Assembly (NCBI GenBank): GCA_008360975.2
Contig: CM039202.1
Coordinates: 3,296,128 to 3,360,127, forward strand
Reading direction: 5' to 3'
DNA: 64,000 nt
Source of the DNA: Lichenostomus cassidix
Taxonomy: Eukaryota; Chordata; Aves; Passeriformes; Meliphagidae
The translations under genes were made by a program, and so were the position numbers. Shown piece by piece: positions 19,025 to 30,137 of the stretch (its first letter is position 1; every line of letters starts with the position of its first letter). The notes beneath the pieces were generated by a model. It was not told where the DNA came from and made no database searches. It was given only the letters and a program-made list of their open reading frames with translations.

Positions 19025-21118
19025 GTGAGAAGATTTCAGATCCCGAGGAATTCCCTAAAAGTGATGCAGTGAGTTGGAAGATGGAAAAAGAGATGGAAGT
19101 TCACAGAGCCTCAGAAAGGACACAACAACCCCTTGGGCTGATGGAGGAGAAGGACAGAGATGTTACTCCTGAGCTGAAAACCCAAAAATTTGCCCCAAAA
19201 CCCGCAAAATTTGGCCCCAAAACTCCACAGTTTGGCCCCAAAACTCCACAATTTGGCCCCAAAGCTCCCTCAACTCTCCCCCTCCCTCCATCCCACCTAC
19301 CCCATAAATGATGAAAAGATTTTCCTAGTGAACTTGGAGCAAACATTTGTGTTTATCAGCTGAAAACTTGATGGCTTTAGAAGACTTGAAATCCCAAGGA
19401 ATTTCTTAAAAGTGATGCATTGAAACTGGAAGTTCAAAGAGTCACAAAAAGGACACAACAACCCCTTGTGCTGATGGAGGAAAAGGACAAAGATGTTACT
19501 CCTGAGCTGAAAACCCCAAAAATTTGCCCCCAAAACTCCAGAATTTGGCCCCAAAAATCCACAACTTGCCCCCAAATCTCCCCCGAGCTCTCCCCTTCCT
19601 TCATCCCACCTACCCCATAAATGATGAAGAGCTTTTCCTAGTGAACTCGGAACAAACATTTGTGTTTATCAGCTGAAAACTTGGAGGCTTTAGAAGACTT
19701 GAAATCCCAAAGAATTTCTTAAAAGTGATGCATTGAAACTGGAAGTTCAAAGAGTCACAAAAAGGACACAACAACCCCTTGTGCTGATGGAGGAGAAGGA
19801 CAAAGATGTTCCTCCTGAGCTGAAAACCCCAAAAATTTGCCCCCAAAACTCCAGAATTTTCACCCAAAAATCCACAACTTGCCCCCAAAACTCCCTCAAC
19901 TCTTCCCCTGCCTCCATCCCACCTACCCCATAAATGATGAAGAGCTTTTCCTAGTGAACTTGGAGCAAACATTTGTGTTTATCAGCTGAAAACTTGGTGG
20001 CTTTAGAAAACTTGAAATCCCAAGGAATTCCCTAAAAGTGATGCAGTGAGGCAGGAAGTTCAAAGAGTCACAAAAAGGTCAAAACAACCCCTTGTGCTGA
20101 TAGAGGAGGAGCAAAGTTGTTTCTCCTGAGCTGAAATGCAAAAATCACCCCAAAACTCCACAATTTTTTGTTTTTTTGTTGTTGGTTTTGGTGTGTGGTT
20201 TTGTTTTGTGTTGGTGGTTTGGTTTGGTTTAGTGATACAGGGAGGCTGGAAGTTCAGAGAGCCTCAGGGAGGAGAACACCACAGCTCCTTGTGCTGATGG
20301 AGGGGAAGGGGCAGAGATGTTTCTTCTGAGCTGGAAACCCAAAAATTCACCCCCAAAACTCCACAGTTTTGGCCCAAAACTCCACAATTTCCCTCCAAAC
20401 TCCCTCAACTCTTCCCCTCCCTCCATCCCACCCCCGCCATCAATGATTAAGAGCTTTTGGCTGCTGAACTCGGAACAAACATTTCTGTTTATCAGAAGAA
20501 AACTTGGTGGCTTTAGAAGAATTTAATCCCAAGGAATTCCCTAAAATGGATGAAGAGAGGCTGGAAGTTCAAAAGGCCTCAGAGAGGACAACAACCCCTT
20601 GGATGAAGGAGGAGAAGGGGCAGAGATGTTTCTCCTGAGCTGGAAATTCAAAAATTCACCCCCAAAACTCCACAATTTCCCCCCAAAACACCACAATTTC
20701 CCCCCAAAACTCCCTCAACTCTTCCCCTCCTTCCATCCCACCTCCTCCATCAATGATTAAGAGCTTTTGGCTGCTGAACTCGGAACAAACATTTCTGTTT
20801 ATCAGCTGAAAACTTGGTGGCTTTAGAAGATTTGAAATCCCAAGGAATTCCCTAAAATGGATGAGGTGAGGCTGGAAGTCCAAAAGGCCTCAGAGAGGAC
20901 AACAACCCCTTGTGCTGATGGAGAAGGGCAGAGATGTTTCTCCTGAGCTGGAAACCCAAAAATTCACCCCCAAAACTCCACAGTTTTTGCCCCCAAAACA
21001 CCACAATTTCCCCCCAAAGCTCCCTCAACTCTTCCCCTCCCTCCATCCCACCTCCTCCATCAATGATTAAGAGCTTTTGGCTGCTGAACTCGGAACAAAC
21101 ATTTGTGTTTATCAGCAG
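19025..21118. repeat. 313-bp macrosatellite, six to seven copies
   Basis: The landmark ATAAATGATGAAGAG / ATCAATGATTAAGAG starts at 19304, 19617, 19930, 20439, 20749 and 21059, giving spacings of 313, 313, 509, 310 and 310. Each unit runs AACTTGGTGGCTTTAGAAGA, ATCCCAAGGAATTCCCTAAA, ACAACCCCTTGTGCTGATGG, GAGATGTTTCTCCTGAGCTG and a short CCCCCAAAACTCCACAATTT subrepeat. It then has CCTCCATCCCACCTACCCCA and AACATTTGTGTTTATCAG. Two unit types are visible: ATAAATGATGAAG (left copies) and ATCAATGATTAAG (right copies). Confidence 0.95.
20161..20235. repeat. G/T-rich low-complexity tract
   Basis: TTTTTTGTTTTTTTGTTGTT grading into GGTTTGGTTTGGTTT. It sits inside the long 509-bp unit of the macrosatellite and accounts for part of its extra length. 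Confidence 0.85.
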
Positions 21119-21438
21119 AGCTGCCGAAAGAGGAAAGCGGTGGGAGCTGGCGGGGGTGGAGGGGGGAGAGGGAAAGAATTGGAAGGACACAGGGGAGGAG
21201 AAGTAAAAAAACACCAGAACTGAGCTTCCCACCACCCTGCAGAGCAGCTGGGCTAGCTAAAGGAGCATTTGGGCTCCGAGAAAAGCAATGGCAGAGGCTG
21301 CAGGAAGTGGAGAGGGTTGGGATGTGGTGGCAGCTCCGGGTGGGTGGAGAGGGAGTTCTGCAAAGCCCTCAGAGCATCTGTTCTCTCTGACGACAGGCCC
21401 TGATCCTTCAGGCTGGTTTTTGTGGCAGAAAAATGGGA
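21119..21438. other. Unique sequence, no gene seen
   Basis: GC- and purine-rich flank of the macrosatellite. No recognisable motif. Confidence 0.45.
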
Positions 21439-21686
21439 TTTAACTTCTCCTGAGCTGGAGGAGCTGTTGGGTTTGGGGAGCTCACGTGGGCCCAGGTGAG
21501 GATTTGGGGGTAAAATATCTCTGTGGAAAAATATTATTTAACTTCTCCTGGGCTGGAGGAGCTGTCGGGTTTGAGGAGCTCACCTGGGCCCAGGAGAGGA
21601 TTTGGGGGTAAAACACCTCTGGAGCTGCTGGGCTTGGGGAGCTCACTTGGGCCCAGGTGAGGATTTGGGGGTAAAACACCTCAGCA
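21439..21686. repeat. ~77-102-bp tandem repeat, three copies
   Basis: Each copy includes CTGGAGGAGCTGTTGGGTTT, GGGGAGCTCACGTGGGCCCA and GGTGAGGATTTGGGGGTAAA. The first two units also contain ATATTATTTAACTTCTCCTG; the third lacks it. Confidence 0.9.
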
Positions 21687-22133
21687 GGGATGGGAGTTGT
21701 GCTTGGGATGAAAACCTGTCCTGTCAGCAGGGATGAAACACCAGAGCATCCTCAGTGAGACTGAAAGTGAGGTTTGGCTCTCAATCCCAGCCCAGAGATG
21801 TGGAAACACCTCTAAAATGACCTTTACAAGGAGAAATGTGAATTTCTCCTTCCTCCTGACTCATTTTGCTGCTTTCTCAGCTTGATTTCAGCACAACGGG
21901 GTGGGGAAGGAGGCTGGGGACAGCCTGGAGAGGAAATCTCTGCTGTGCTGGAGGTGTTGGGGGCCCAAGAGGCTGAAGATTTCAGGAAATATTCCAACAG
22001 TGCATTCATCACCCTGTAGTGAACCCACTTTTATTTCAGCACAGCTCGTTCAGTCTCGTCCCAAACAAATCAACAGCCAAAGAAATGGCTCAGGATCCCA
22101 GAATAATTCAGGTGGGGAAAGAGCTGTGAGATC
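21687..22133. other. Unique sequence, no gene seen
   Basis: No repeat, RNA or supported coding signal. Confidence 0.45.
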
Positions 22134-22313
22134 AGCACAGGGTTGGATGGGATTTTGGGAAGGAATTCCTGGCTGGGAGGATGGGGAGGGGCTGGGATGG
22201 AATTCCCAGAGAAGCTGTGGCTGCTCCTAGATCCCTGGAGTGTCCAAAGCGAGGCTGGATGGGGCTTGGATGGGATTTAAGTCCATTCCAACCCAAACCA
22301 TTCCATAATTCAG
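22134..22313 (+). mobile_element. CR1 LINE 3' fragment
   Basis: AGCACAGGGTTGGATGGGAT, TTTGGGAAGGAATTCCTGGC, GGGATGGAATTCCCAGAGAA, GCTGTGGCTGCTCCTAGATC, TTTAAGTCCATTCCAACCC and AAACCATTCCATAATTC give the full 3' end. A piece between GGATGGGGCTTGG and ATGGGATTTAAG is deleted. Confidence 0.9.
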
Positions 22314-23520
22314 CTTTAAACACAACATTCCACAGAGCACAACAAAAATGCCAAGGATTGTTCTGGGCCAGCCAAGCCAGGAGCAGAAATCCTTATTTCC
22401 TTAACCAGATATACCAATTAGGGAGGGTAATTAAAGCCACTGAGCAATGGCTGCTGCCTCTCTCCAGCTCTTTGGATTTCAGGAGGTTTCCTGCTGCTAA
22501 TCAATTTTAGTGTTTTCCCTCCTTTTAGCCGCAGTGGAATCTTTATCCTGCTTTGCAGACACATCCAGGTCTTCCCTAGTTAAATCCCCTGGGAGAGTCA
22601 ACCATTCAGCAGGTGATTGTTTAAATATGCCCTGAAATCAGCAACTGTTGAGGAGAATCCTCATTTTATCCAGAAAGACAATCCTCATTTTATCCCAAAA
22701 GACAACAGGAAACACAATCCCATTAAATGGAAAACTGCATAACAAGGTGGAATTCACTGTCTTTAGTATCAGGTTCTGTTCAGAGCCCCCAAATAGGATC
22801 TAAATTCCTCTGAGGAGCAGTCTTGGATCTCTTTGTGGGGACGAATTTCATCTCCCAGGAATATCCATCCTGATAGAAATAAATTGCTGGAGGGAGTTTC
22901 TGTGCCTGGGAGGAATGTTCTGGGAGATGAGCGATGCTGCAGATTTCTCTCCTGGTGGATTCCGTTCCATTCATCCCATCCCAAGCACTCCAGGAAAAAA
23001 TTCTCCTGATTTACAAATTCCAGAAGTGCTGGGAAGTGATGGAAATCCTGGATTTTGGAGTGTATTCCTGCCTGCATCGCATTCCAGGACATGGGAATTA
23101 AATACCTCAACTCAGTCATCTCCCCTGACCATTAACGAGTTTTCTTCTCCCATTTTGCTCGTTGTCATCCAGACATTTTGTCTTTTATCTCTCAGAGATG
23201 CCATGGAAAATAAATTCCAGAAATCAGAAATCTCCAGAACAGAGAATTGAGAGCCATACAAAAACCCAGAGAGGAGATTTAATTGGATCTTTGGTGGGAA
23301 GGTTTGGAGGATTGAGCTGTAAAAAAATGGGATTGGAGCTCTCAGAGAGTGATAAAGGACCTGGAAAAATGGTGGATGGATGTTGGTTAAGGAGGATCCA
23401 CCATCCCTGGGAATGATGGATCCAACCCTGGTGAGGGGAAGGAAGGGATGGATGAGGAAAATAATCAGGAAAGATGGAATTGCTCTGTGTTGGAGCTCAG
23501 GGTGTCCTGAAAGCATGGCT
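22314..23520. other. Unique sequence with a 27-bp duplication
   Basis: AATCCTCATTTTATCC(A/C)(G/A)AAAGACAA occurs twice at 22657-22705. No gene seen in the rest. Confidence 0.45.
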
Positions 23521-23722
23521 GCCCATCCCTGGCGTGTCCAAGGCCAGGTTGGACAGGTTTTGGAGTAACCTGGGATGCTCCAAACCCTGCCCATGGAATG
23601 GGGTGGAAAAAATGATCTTTAGGGTCTCTTAGAACCCAATTCCAGGATTCCAGGAAATGGGAATGGGGTGGGGAAAATTATCTTTAAGGTGTCTTCCAAC
23701 CCAATTCCAGGATTCAGTGACA
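23521..23722 (+). mobile_element. CR1 LINE 3' fragment with duplicated terminus
   Basis: GCCCATCCCTGGCGTGTCCA, AGGCCAGGTTGGACAGGTTT and GGAGTAACCTGGGATGCTCC lead into the terminal block. The terminal ~62 bp is tandemly repeated: GATCTTTAGGGTCTCTTAGA..CCCAATTCCAGGATTC at 23594-23655 and ATCTTTAAGGTGTCTTCCAA..CCCAATTCCAGGATTC at 23656-23718. Confidence 0.85.
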
Positions 23723-25550
23723 CAGCCAGGCTGTACTTCCCAGCTTTAAGTTGCACCAAAAATTGACTTTTCCTTGGAAAAATGGCCCCTTGGAGGCTGT
23801 GCTCGGCCACAACCAAATTTGGATGGTGTGACCAATCCTTTCCTCCTTTTCTGGCTCACTGTTGGAATGGTTTTTATGGGATTTGAGTTATTTGGGTTCA
23901 TCAATCAAACCTGAAGGGAATTAGGGATGGAAACTGCCCTGATTCCAAAATAAATCCCAAACTGGGGTGTGAAATCCCAGATCCCTGTTGTTGGGGGGTT
24001 GATTTTAAGGGATTTTTTAAATCGTTGATGTTTGTAATCCCAATATTTATGCCTTTGCAGGTATTTTGTCTGTTGGATCAAAAACACAAAAATGCCATTC
24101 CCAAAATTTCCTCCAGCTCCTCCTTAGGAGGAATTGAACATCCTAAAGCTTCCTTTAGTCCCTGAAATCTTGGGAATATTTTCTCTCCTGTTCAGCTGAC
24201 CACTGGGAAAGGTCACTGAGAAATTCCCACTTGGAAATCAAGGAGAACTGACCATCCATAGGTAATTCCTGCGCCAGCTGAGATCACACATTTCAAGGAG
24301 AATTTGGGAATTCACCTCTCCGAGAGGATGGGAAGGATAAGGATTGTTTAATAAAAAGAAATGTTTAATAAAATTGAATATTTCCAGGATGTTTAATAAA
24401 AAGAAAATGGCATTTCGGGCTTTGCTTATGGAGCACTGAGTGGAATTCTCACTTCCATGTTCCCTGCAGAAAAACTGGGATAAAACACCCAAAATCCTGG
24501 AAAATGGAAAATTCTTCTGGCTCCAACCCACTTCCCTTTGTGGCAGCAGCAGGAGGAGGATTTCTGGAGGAGGCAGAGTGGCAGGTTGGCATCCCTGCCC
24601 AGGCACGTGGCTCCTGATTTATCCTCCGACGGATTTCGTGGTGTCTGGGGGTGTCAAAATAAAGGAAAATAATCCTGAGCTCTTCCAAGGAGAGCTGAGA
24701 GGAGCTGAAATTCCACATTCCATGGGAGTTCCGGCTGTCAGATCAAAGGAACATCCCGTCAGTTCCGATTTGCTGCTGTTTTCTTGACATTTTATCAAAT
24801 CCTCCACCATTCTTATCCAGGTGTCAGCTTTGCAAAGCTCTGAATCCCAACCTGTTTGTTGCCTTTGTGGCCCAAAAAAAAATTCATTTTAAATGTTAGG
24901 GGATGTGGTGTGATACACCTGATGTACCCCAGGAAAACTGGGAATTGGGATCATCATTCCCAAACCCACCCACCTGATTTTATTCTTTTTTTCAACTTCA
25001 TTTCGGTGTTTCTGCCCTTTGAGATAAATCAAATCAGAGCCTGAGGTTGAGAACCTCAGTGATTTTTAATGAGGTTTAACTCCTGCAGGATTGGAGTCGA
25101 TAGCTGGGAATTGTCTCCTCGCCTGTGATAAATCGTTGGGAATTTGATTGTTGGAAGAGAAAATCCCGAAATGCAGGTTGGTGCTTGCTCTGACTGGAGG
25201 TGTTTAATGAGGGAAATGCAGGGGATTCTGCCATTTTCTGTACTTCTGTGGATTTTTTTTCCTTTTTTTTTGCATGTATTGGCCCCAAAAAAAAAGTAAA
25301 AATTCAGGATTTGACCCACTGAATAATAAATACTGAAGGGGTTTTATTATATTGTAATAATATTAATATCATATACAAATATACAAATATACAAATATGA
25401 TAATAAATGACCAGACATGTGCAGAAGTCCCAAAAACATCAGAAATGCATCAGTTCAAAGGCTGGGGTAGCATTAATTTCCCATTTTTCTCTGTATTTGA
25501 TATTAACAATTAAATGTGATTAAATGAAGCTTTGGGAAAGGAACTCAAGG
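23723..25550. other. Unique sequence, no gene seen
   Basis: Small features only: GATGTTTAATAAAAAGAAA-type sequence occurs twice at 24338-24408, and an ATATACAAATATACAA-type run lies at 25370-25400. No CR1 copy and no supported exon. Confidence 0.45.
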
Positions 25551-25678
25551 GGAAGGAAGGAAGGAAGGAAGGAAGGAAGGAAGGAAGGAAGGAAGGAAGG
25601 AAGGAAGGAAGGAAGGAAGGAAGGAAGGAAGGAAGGAAGGAAGGAAGGAAGGAAGGAAGGAAGGAAGGAAGGAAGGAA
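25551..25678. repeat. (GGAA)n tetranucleotide microsatellite, 32 units
   Basis: 128 bp of uninterrupted GGAA on the plus strand. The purity implies recent length mutation. The same motif in opposite orientation lies at 44.5 kb. Confidence 0.98.
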
Positions 25679-26573
25679 TTGAGTTGGAATTCCAGGGAAA
25701 ATCTGGTGACAAATTCAACAGGAATGGATCCCAAACACACCATTTAAACAGGAAGGTGTTCAGGGGGATCTGCACCTCATTTTCCAGGGTTCATAAAGGG
25801 AATTCAGTGTCTCACAGACTGGATTTCAGATGGATTTTTTGTGTCGGACATGGATAAAATCCCAGGAATAAACCCCAAGGCTGAGCCTCCCCCACCACAA
25901 GCTGCAGGAGTGAGACAGGAAAAGCCTGAGAGAGCAGAAGGCAAAAGGAAATAAAAAATAAATTTATTCATTTAAAGACATTTAATAAAAGCCACCAGAG
26001 CTTATTGTGTGATTTAATAAAACCTCAGAGCCCTGGGATTAGGGAGCTGCAGCCCAGAATAATCCATGGTGACTGGGAGAGAATTCCTGCTCCAGCCCTG
26101 CCAGGTGAGTGGAATTTCACAGCAACTCCTGTGCTTAAAGTTTTCCTCAGGCAGGAAAAAATAGGGAAGCAAAACCTTGGAATATAATTAAATCTTTTGG
26201 ATCTTTGTGGATTCAGTTACTGAGGGAAAAACAAGGAGATTTTGATAACACAATTTTCCCACCCAGGAATCTTTGGGGGTTTTCCAGACGCTTTTTCCAT
26301 TTGTTTTGTTTCCTTTTTCATTTAAGATTTCTTTTTCTTTTTTTTTTTTTCTTTCATCTGAACACTGCTCTTGTTCAGTGCCACGGGGAAAACCTGCACT
26401 GGCAGGAGGAGAGAAGCATCCTTGGGATGGAAATTCCTGTCGGGAATTCCAACCTGGATGCTGAACAAGGCAGAGCATTTGTTCTCCCTGTCTTTGCAAT
26501 CTCCGCGGAAAACCTCAGGGAGTCTTTCCTCTCCTGCCTGCTCGTGTCTTTATTTCCAGGGAAAGGAGCTTGA
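25679..26573. other. Unique sequence, no gene seen
   Basis: A donor-like CTGCCAG|GTGAGT occurs near 26098-26110 without a convincing acceptor upstream. A pyrimidine tract lies at 26320-26360. Confidence 0.4.
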
Positions 26574-27615
26574 GTGGAAGATTAAAACACTCAGAAAAGC
26601 AAATATTTGGCGATCCCACCCTTCCCAATCTGCTGTTAACAGTTTGGGAAAAAATTACCCAGAATTAGATAAAATTCCCTCAATAATTCCCATTCCAGAG
26701 GGAGCTGGAATTAAGGAATCACCACTTCGGGTGGATTTTTTGGGTTTTCTGTCCCTTCAGCCTGTTTGGAAGATTAAACCACTCAGAGAAGCAAATATTT
26801 TGCAATCCCAACCTTCCCAATCTGTTGTTATCAATTTTGGGGAAAATCACCCAGAATAGATAAAATTCCCTCAATAATTCCCATTCCAGAGGGAGCTGGA
26901 ATTAAGGAAGAACTACTCCGGGGTGAATTTTTTGGGTTTTTCTCTCTTCAGCCTGGTTGGAAGATTAAACCACTCAGAGAAGCAAATATTTGGCAATCCC
27001 ACCATTCCCAATCTGTTGTTATCAATTTGGGGAAAATCACCCAGAATTAGATAAAATTCCCTCAATAATTCCCATTCCAGAGGGAGCTGGAATTAAGGAA
27101 GAACTACTTCGGGGTGAATTTTTTGGGTTTTTCTCTCTTCTTTCTCTCTTTGGGTTTTTTTCTCTTCTCATTCTTCTTCTTGATGGAAGAATTAATCACT
27201 CAGAGAACCTTCCAGAAGCAAATATTTGGCAATCCCACCATTCCCAATCTGTTGTTATCAATTTGGGGGAAAATCACCCAGAATTAGATAAAATTCCCTC
27301 AATAATTCCCATTCCAGAGGGAGCTGGAATTAAGGAAGAACTACTCCGGGGTGAATTTTTTGGGTTTTTCTCTCTTCTTTCTCTCTTTGGGTTTTTTTCT
27401 CTTCTCATTCTTCTTCTTGATGGAAGAATTAATCACTCAGAGAACCTTCCAGAAGCAAATATTTGGCAATCCCACCATTCCCAATCTGCTGTTAACAGTT
27501 TGGGGAAAAAATCACCCAGAATTAGATAAAATTCCCTCAATAATTCCCAATCCAGAGGGAGCTGGAATTAAGGAATCACCACTTTGGGTGAATTTTTTGG
27601 GGTTTTCTCCCTGTG
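26574..27615. repeat. 191-bp / 237-bp tandem array, five copies
   Basis: The landmark GCAAATATTT begins at 26599, 26791, 26982, 27218 and 27455 (spacings 192, 191, 236, 237). Each unit contains CACTCAGAGAAGCAAATATT, TCAATTTGGGGAAAATCACC, AGATAAAATTCCCTCAATAA and CCAGAGGGAGCTGGAATTAA. Copies three and four carry an extra ~45 bp of TTTCTCTCTTTGGGTTTTTT-type pyrimidine sequence ending TCTTGATGGAAG. Open frames up to 179 codons are repeat artefacts. Confidence 0.95.
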
Positions 27616-28097
27616 CTGCACCCAAAATGCATTTCCAGAGCTCTTAATGACAAAGGAATTTTTATATGGATTCACCCTCTGGAATGAGATATTCCAGAAA
27701 TTTATTTCCCAGAAAATTTTAGCCCCAAAAAAGCAGAACTTTGGGCAGCTGGGAAACCCTGGAGAGCCTGAAAATCTCTTCACCAAAAATCTCTTTAAAG
27801 CAGAAAATTTTCCTCCAGGATGTGTTTTCGGAGCTGTGGGAAATGGGAGCAAAGAAAAGTTCATTTTTTTGACAAGAAAACTCCAAGTTCACCCTGCTGG
27901 ACACCAGGGGAAGAAAACTGGAATTTGAGGTCTTGGAGGTTATTTTAATCCAGAGCGAAAATTGGGTTTGAGGTTAGCTACCCATTTGTGTGGAATATTC
28001 CTGAACTCCTCTTTCCTGGGGTCAGCAGGGCTGGAGCAGCAGGGAATGAGTTCTTTGTTCCGTTCTGCAGACCATTTTTAGCTGGATTTTGCCTCAA
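27616..28097. other. Unique sequence, no gene seen
   Basis: No recognisable element. A 114-codon open frame overlaps its left half without any domain. Confidence 0.45.
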
Positions 28098-28392
28098 TTT
28101 TTCCTGGATTTTTCCTGGATTTTACCTCGATTTTACTTGGATTTTTCCTGGATTTTACCTCCATTTTTCCTGGATTTTTCCCAGATTTTTCCTGGATTTT
28201 TCCTGGATTCTCTTCCTTTTCCTTTTCCTTTTCCTTTTCCTTTTCCTTTTCCTTTTCCTTTTCCTTTTCCTTTTTTTTTCTTTTTTTTTTCTTTTCTTTG
28301 GTTTTTTGTTGTTGTTGTTTTGGTTTGGTTTGGTTTGGTTTTGGGTTTTTGGGGGGTTTTGGGGTTTTTTTGGGGTTTTTTGTTTTTTTCTC
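28098..28392. repeat. Compound pyrimidine/T-G-rich simple repeat
   Basis: In order: a 12-15-bp repeat TTTTTCCTGGATTTTACC-type (28098-28210), (TTCCTT)n hexamer-like CCTTTT units (28211-28272), T-runs, TTTGG units (28317-28342), and GGGGTTTTTT runs. The frames of 166-179 codons across it have no biological meaning. Confidence 0.95.
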
Positions 28393-28437
28393 AGGCTGGA
28401 GGAAAGCAGCAGCTCAGCCCATCCAACTCCCACCCCT

Positions 28438-28485
28438 GCCAAGGACAGGGACATCTCCCACCATCCCAGATCCTGCAGGAGCTGT
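28438..28485 (-). mobile_element. Minimal CR1 fragment
   Basis: GCCAAGGACAGGGACATCTC followed by CCACCATCCCAGATCC matches the CR1 block 40-80 bp from the 3' end. Both sides are lost. Confidence 0.55.
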
Positions 28486-30137
28486 TGAGGGAACAGCCTC
28501 TGCTAAAAATAAATATTTCTGCCTATTTTAAGCCATTTTTAAGGCTGAGTGTGCAGGGAGATCTTGGTGTAAATGAAATCCAGCCTTGTCATCCATTATC
28601 ACCTCCTCATTACCCATTATCACCCTGATCCTTCACTTTCCCTTTTCTTTGGGATCAAATAATTGAACAAGCCAGACTTTGGGATGGACTTGGATCTCCT
28701 GCTTTGTCCTCATTGTTTCCTCTCTGGCTGCTTCAATCTCTTCCAAATCTATAATTTTGAAGCATGGATAGAGGAAAATCGAGGAAAATTCAGGGAAAAT
28801 CAGGGAAAATCGAGTCTAACTTTGCCCAACTTTTCCGGAGCTCCCGTGGATTCTGGGAATGTCCCTGGGCATGGCACAGACCCTGTTTGCAATGCTGCTC
28901 CTGCGACCAGAAAAACCAGAGCAGCCCTTCTGCCCCAGAAAGCAATTAAAGATTTAATTAACACTTGAGGGCCGCGCTGCTCCAGCAAAGGTCTCCTCAT
29001 CCCAGGCCCTAAGTGTCCTACATTTGCTTCTAATTAAAGCAGCGATTTGATTTTTAAAAAAAAAAAATTAAAAAAAATAAAAATAAAAGGAGGAATCCAG
29101 ACTTAAAGCGATGACTGAACAGCTCTTGTATTCCTCGGGTGTCTTTTCTAGTTGGTGTTAAATGCAAATCTGGTGGAGCCTCAGAAAGGGAAATAGGGAT
29201 TGAGAAATCAGATCTATTTTCTTCCCTCCTAAAAATACCTCTGTGTTTGGGGAGGCTTTGCTCCGGGATGATTAAGTGGTTCATCAGTGCAAGAATAGTC
29301 ACGGAAATTCGAGGGAAACGGCGCTGGAATGAAAGGAATCTCTGGGTGTTTGTGTGGCTTCTGTGTGGAAGCAGCACCTGATACCAATTTTCTGTTTTAT
29401 TTTCTTTCAAGTCGATTCGATTTTTAGGACTCGTTTGAAAATCAAACATGTGCTGCTTTTGTTCAGGGCTTGGCTGCTCCCACTGGATGGGTTTCACAGG
29501 GCTGGATTTGCTTCTAGAAGAAGAGGTTTTTGGGGTTTTTTTTGGCATTCCCACCCTCCATCCCTCAGGGAGGATGGCTAGCATGGTTCCAGAAGGGTTC
29601 AGATATCTGAGAGTCTTCAGCTCTGAGGTTTGCAAAGGTTTGGATCATGAATTTCCAATGGATTTTGTAAAATAACTCCTCAAAACTCCCCCTTGTGCCA
29701 CCAACATCCACATTCCCAGGTTGCTCCATTCTGCTTGGGCTGAGTTTCATTTCCATTCCTTGTTTTAATTTGGCCATTTGGATGCCTGGCAGGGAACTGA
29801 CTTTTCAAATGAAGTTTTGCTCAAAATGCACAAGAGCTGCTCCACTCCTCACCATCCCTCCTCTGTGAGCTGCTCCTCTTTTCCTGACCCATTTTCCCTT
29901 TCCCAGTCCAGAAAAAAATCAGGAGAGATCTCCTCCTCCCTCTGGCTCTGGGGGCTTTACCTGCCCAGCATTTCCTCCCTGCCATAAATCAGGATGGGAA
30001 TTTGCTCAAAGATGACTTAGAAATAATCTGAGGCCTGACACATTTACAGGATTGTAGTAAGGTTGGTCTGGGCTGAGAGGGATTTCACTTCCCTCATGTT
30101 TTTTCCATGGGAAATGAGAGTGGGTTTGAGTCACATT
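28486..30137. other. Unique sequence; half of a duplicated pair at 29004-29062
   Basis: 29004-29062 reads AGGCCCTAAGTGTCCTACAT, TTGCTTCTAATTAAAGCAGC and GATTTGATTTTTAAAA, then an A-rich run. A close relative lies at 31137-31195. A 193-codon minus-strand frame (29054-29635) has no recognisable domain. No other element seen. Confidence 0.4.

Noticed and set aside
26098..26110. Consensus splice donor CCAG|GTGAGT
   Set aside because: No convincing acceptor with an open exon upstream; single donors occur often by chance.
29054..29635. A 193-codon minus-strand frame
   Set aside because: No domain match from memory. The C-terminal end is encoded by an A-rich tract on the plus strand, and there is no other coding signature.
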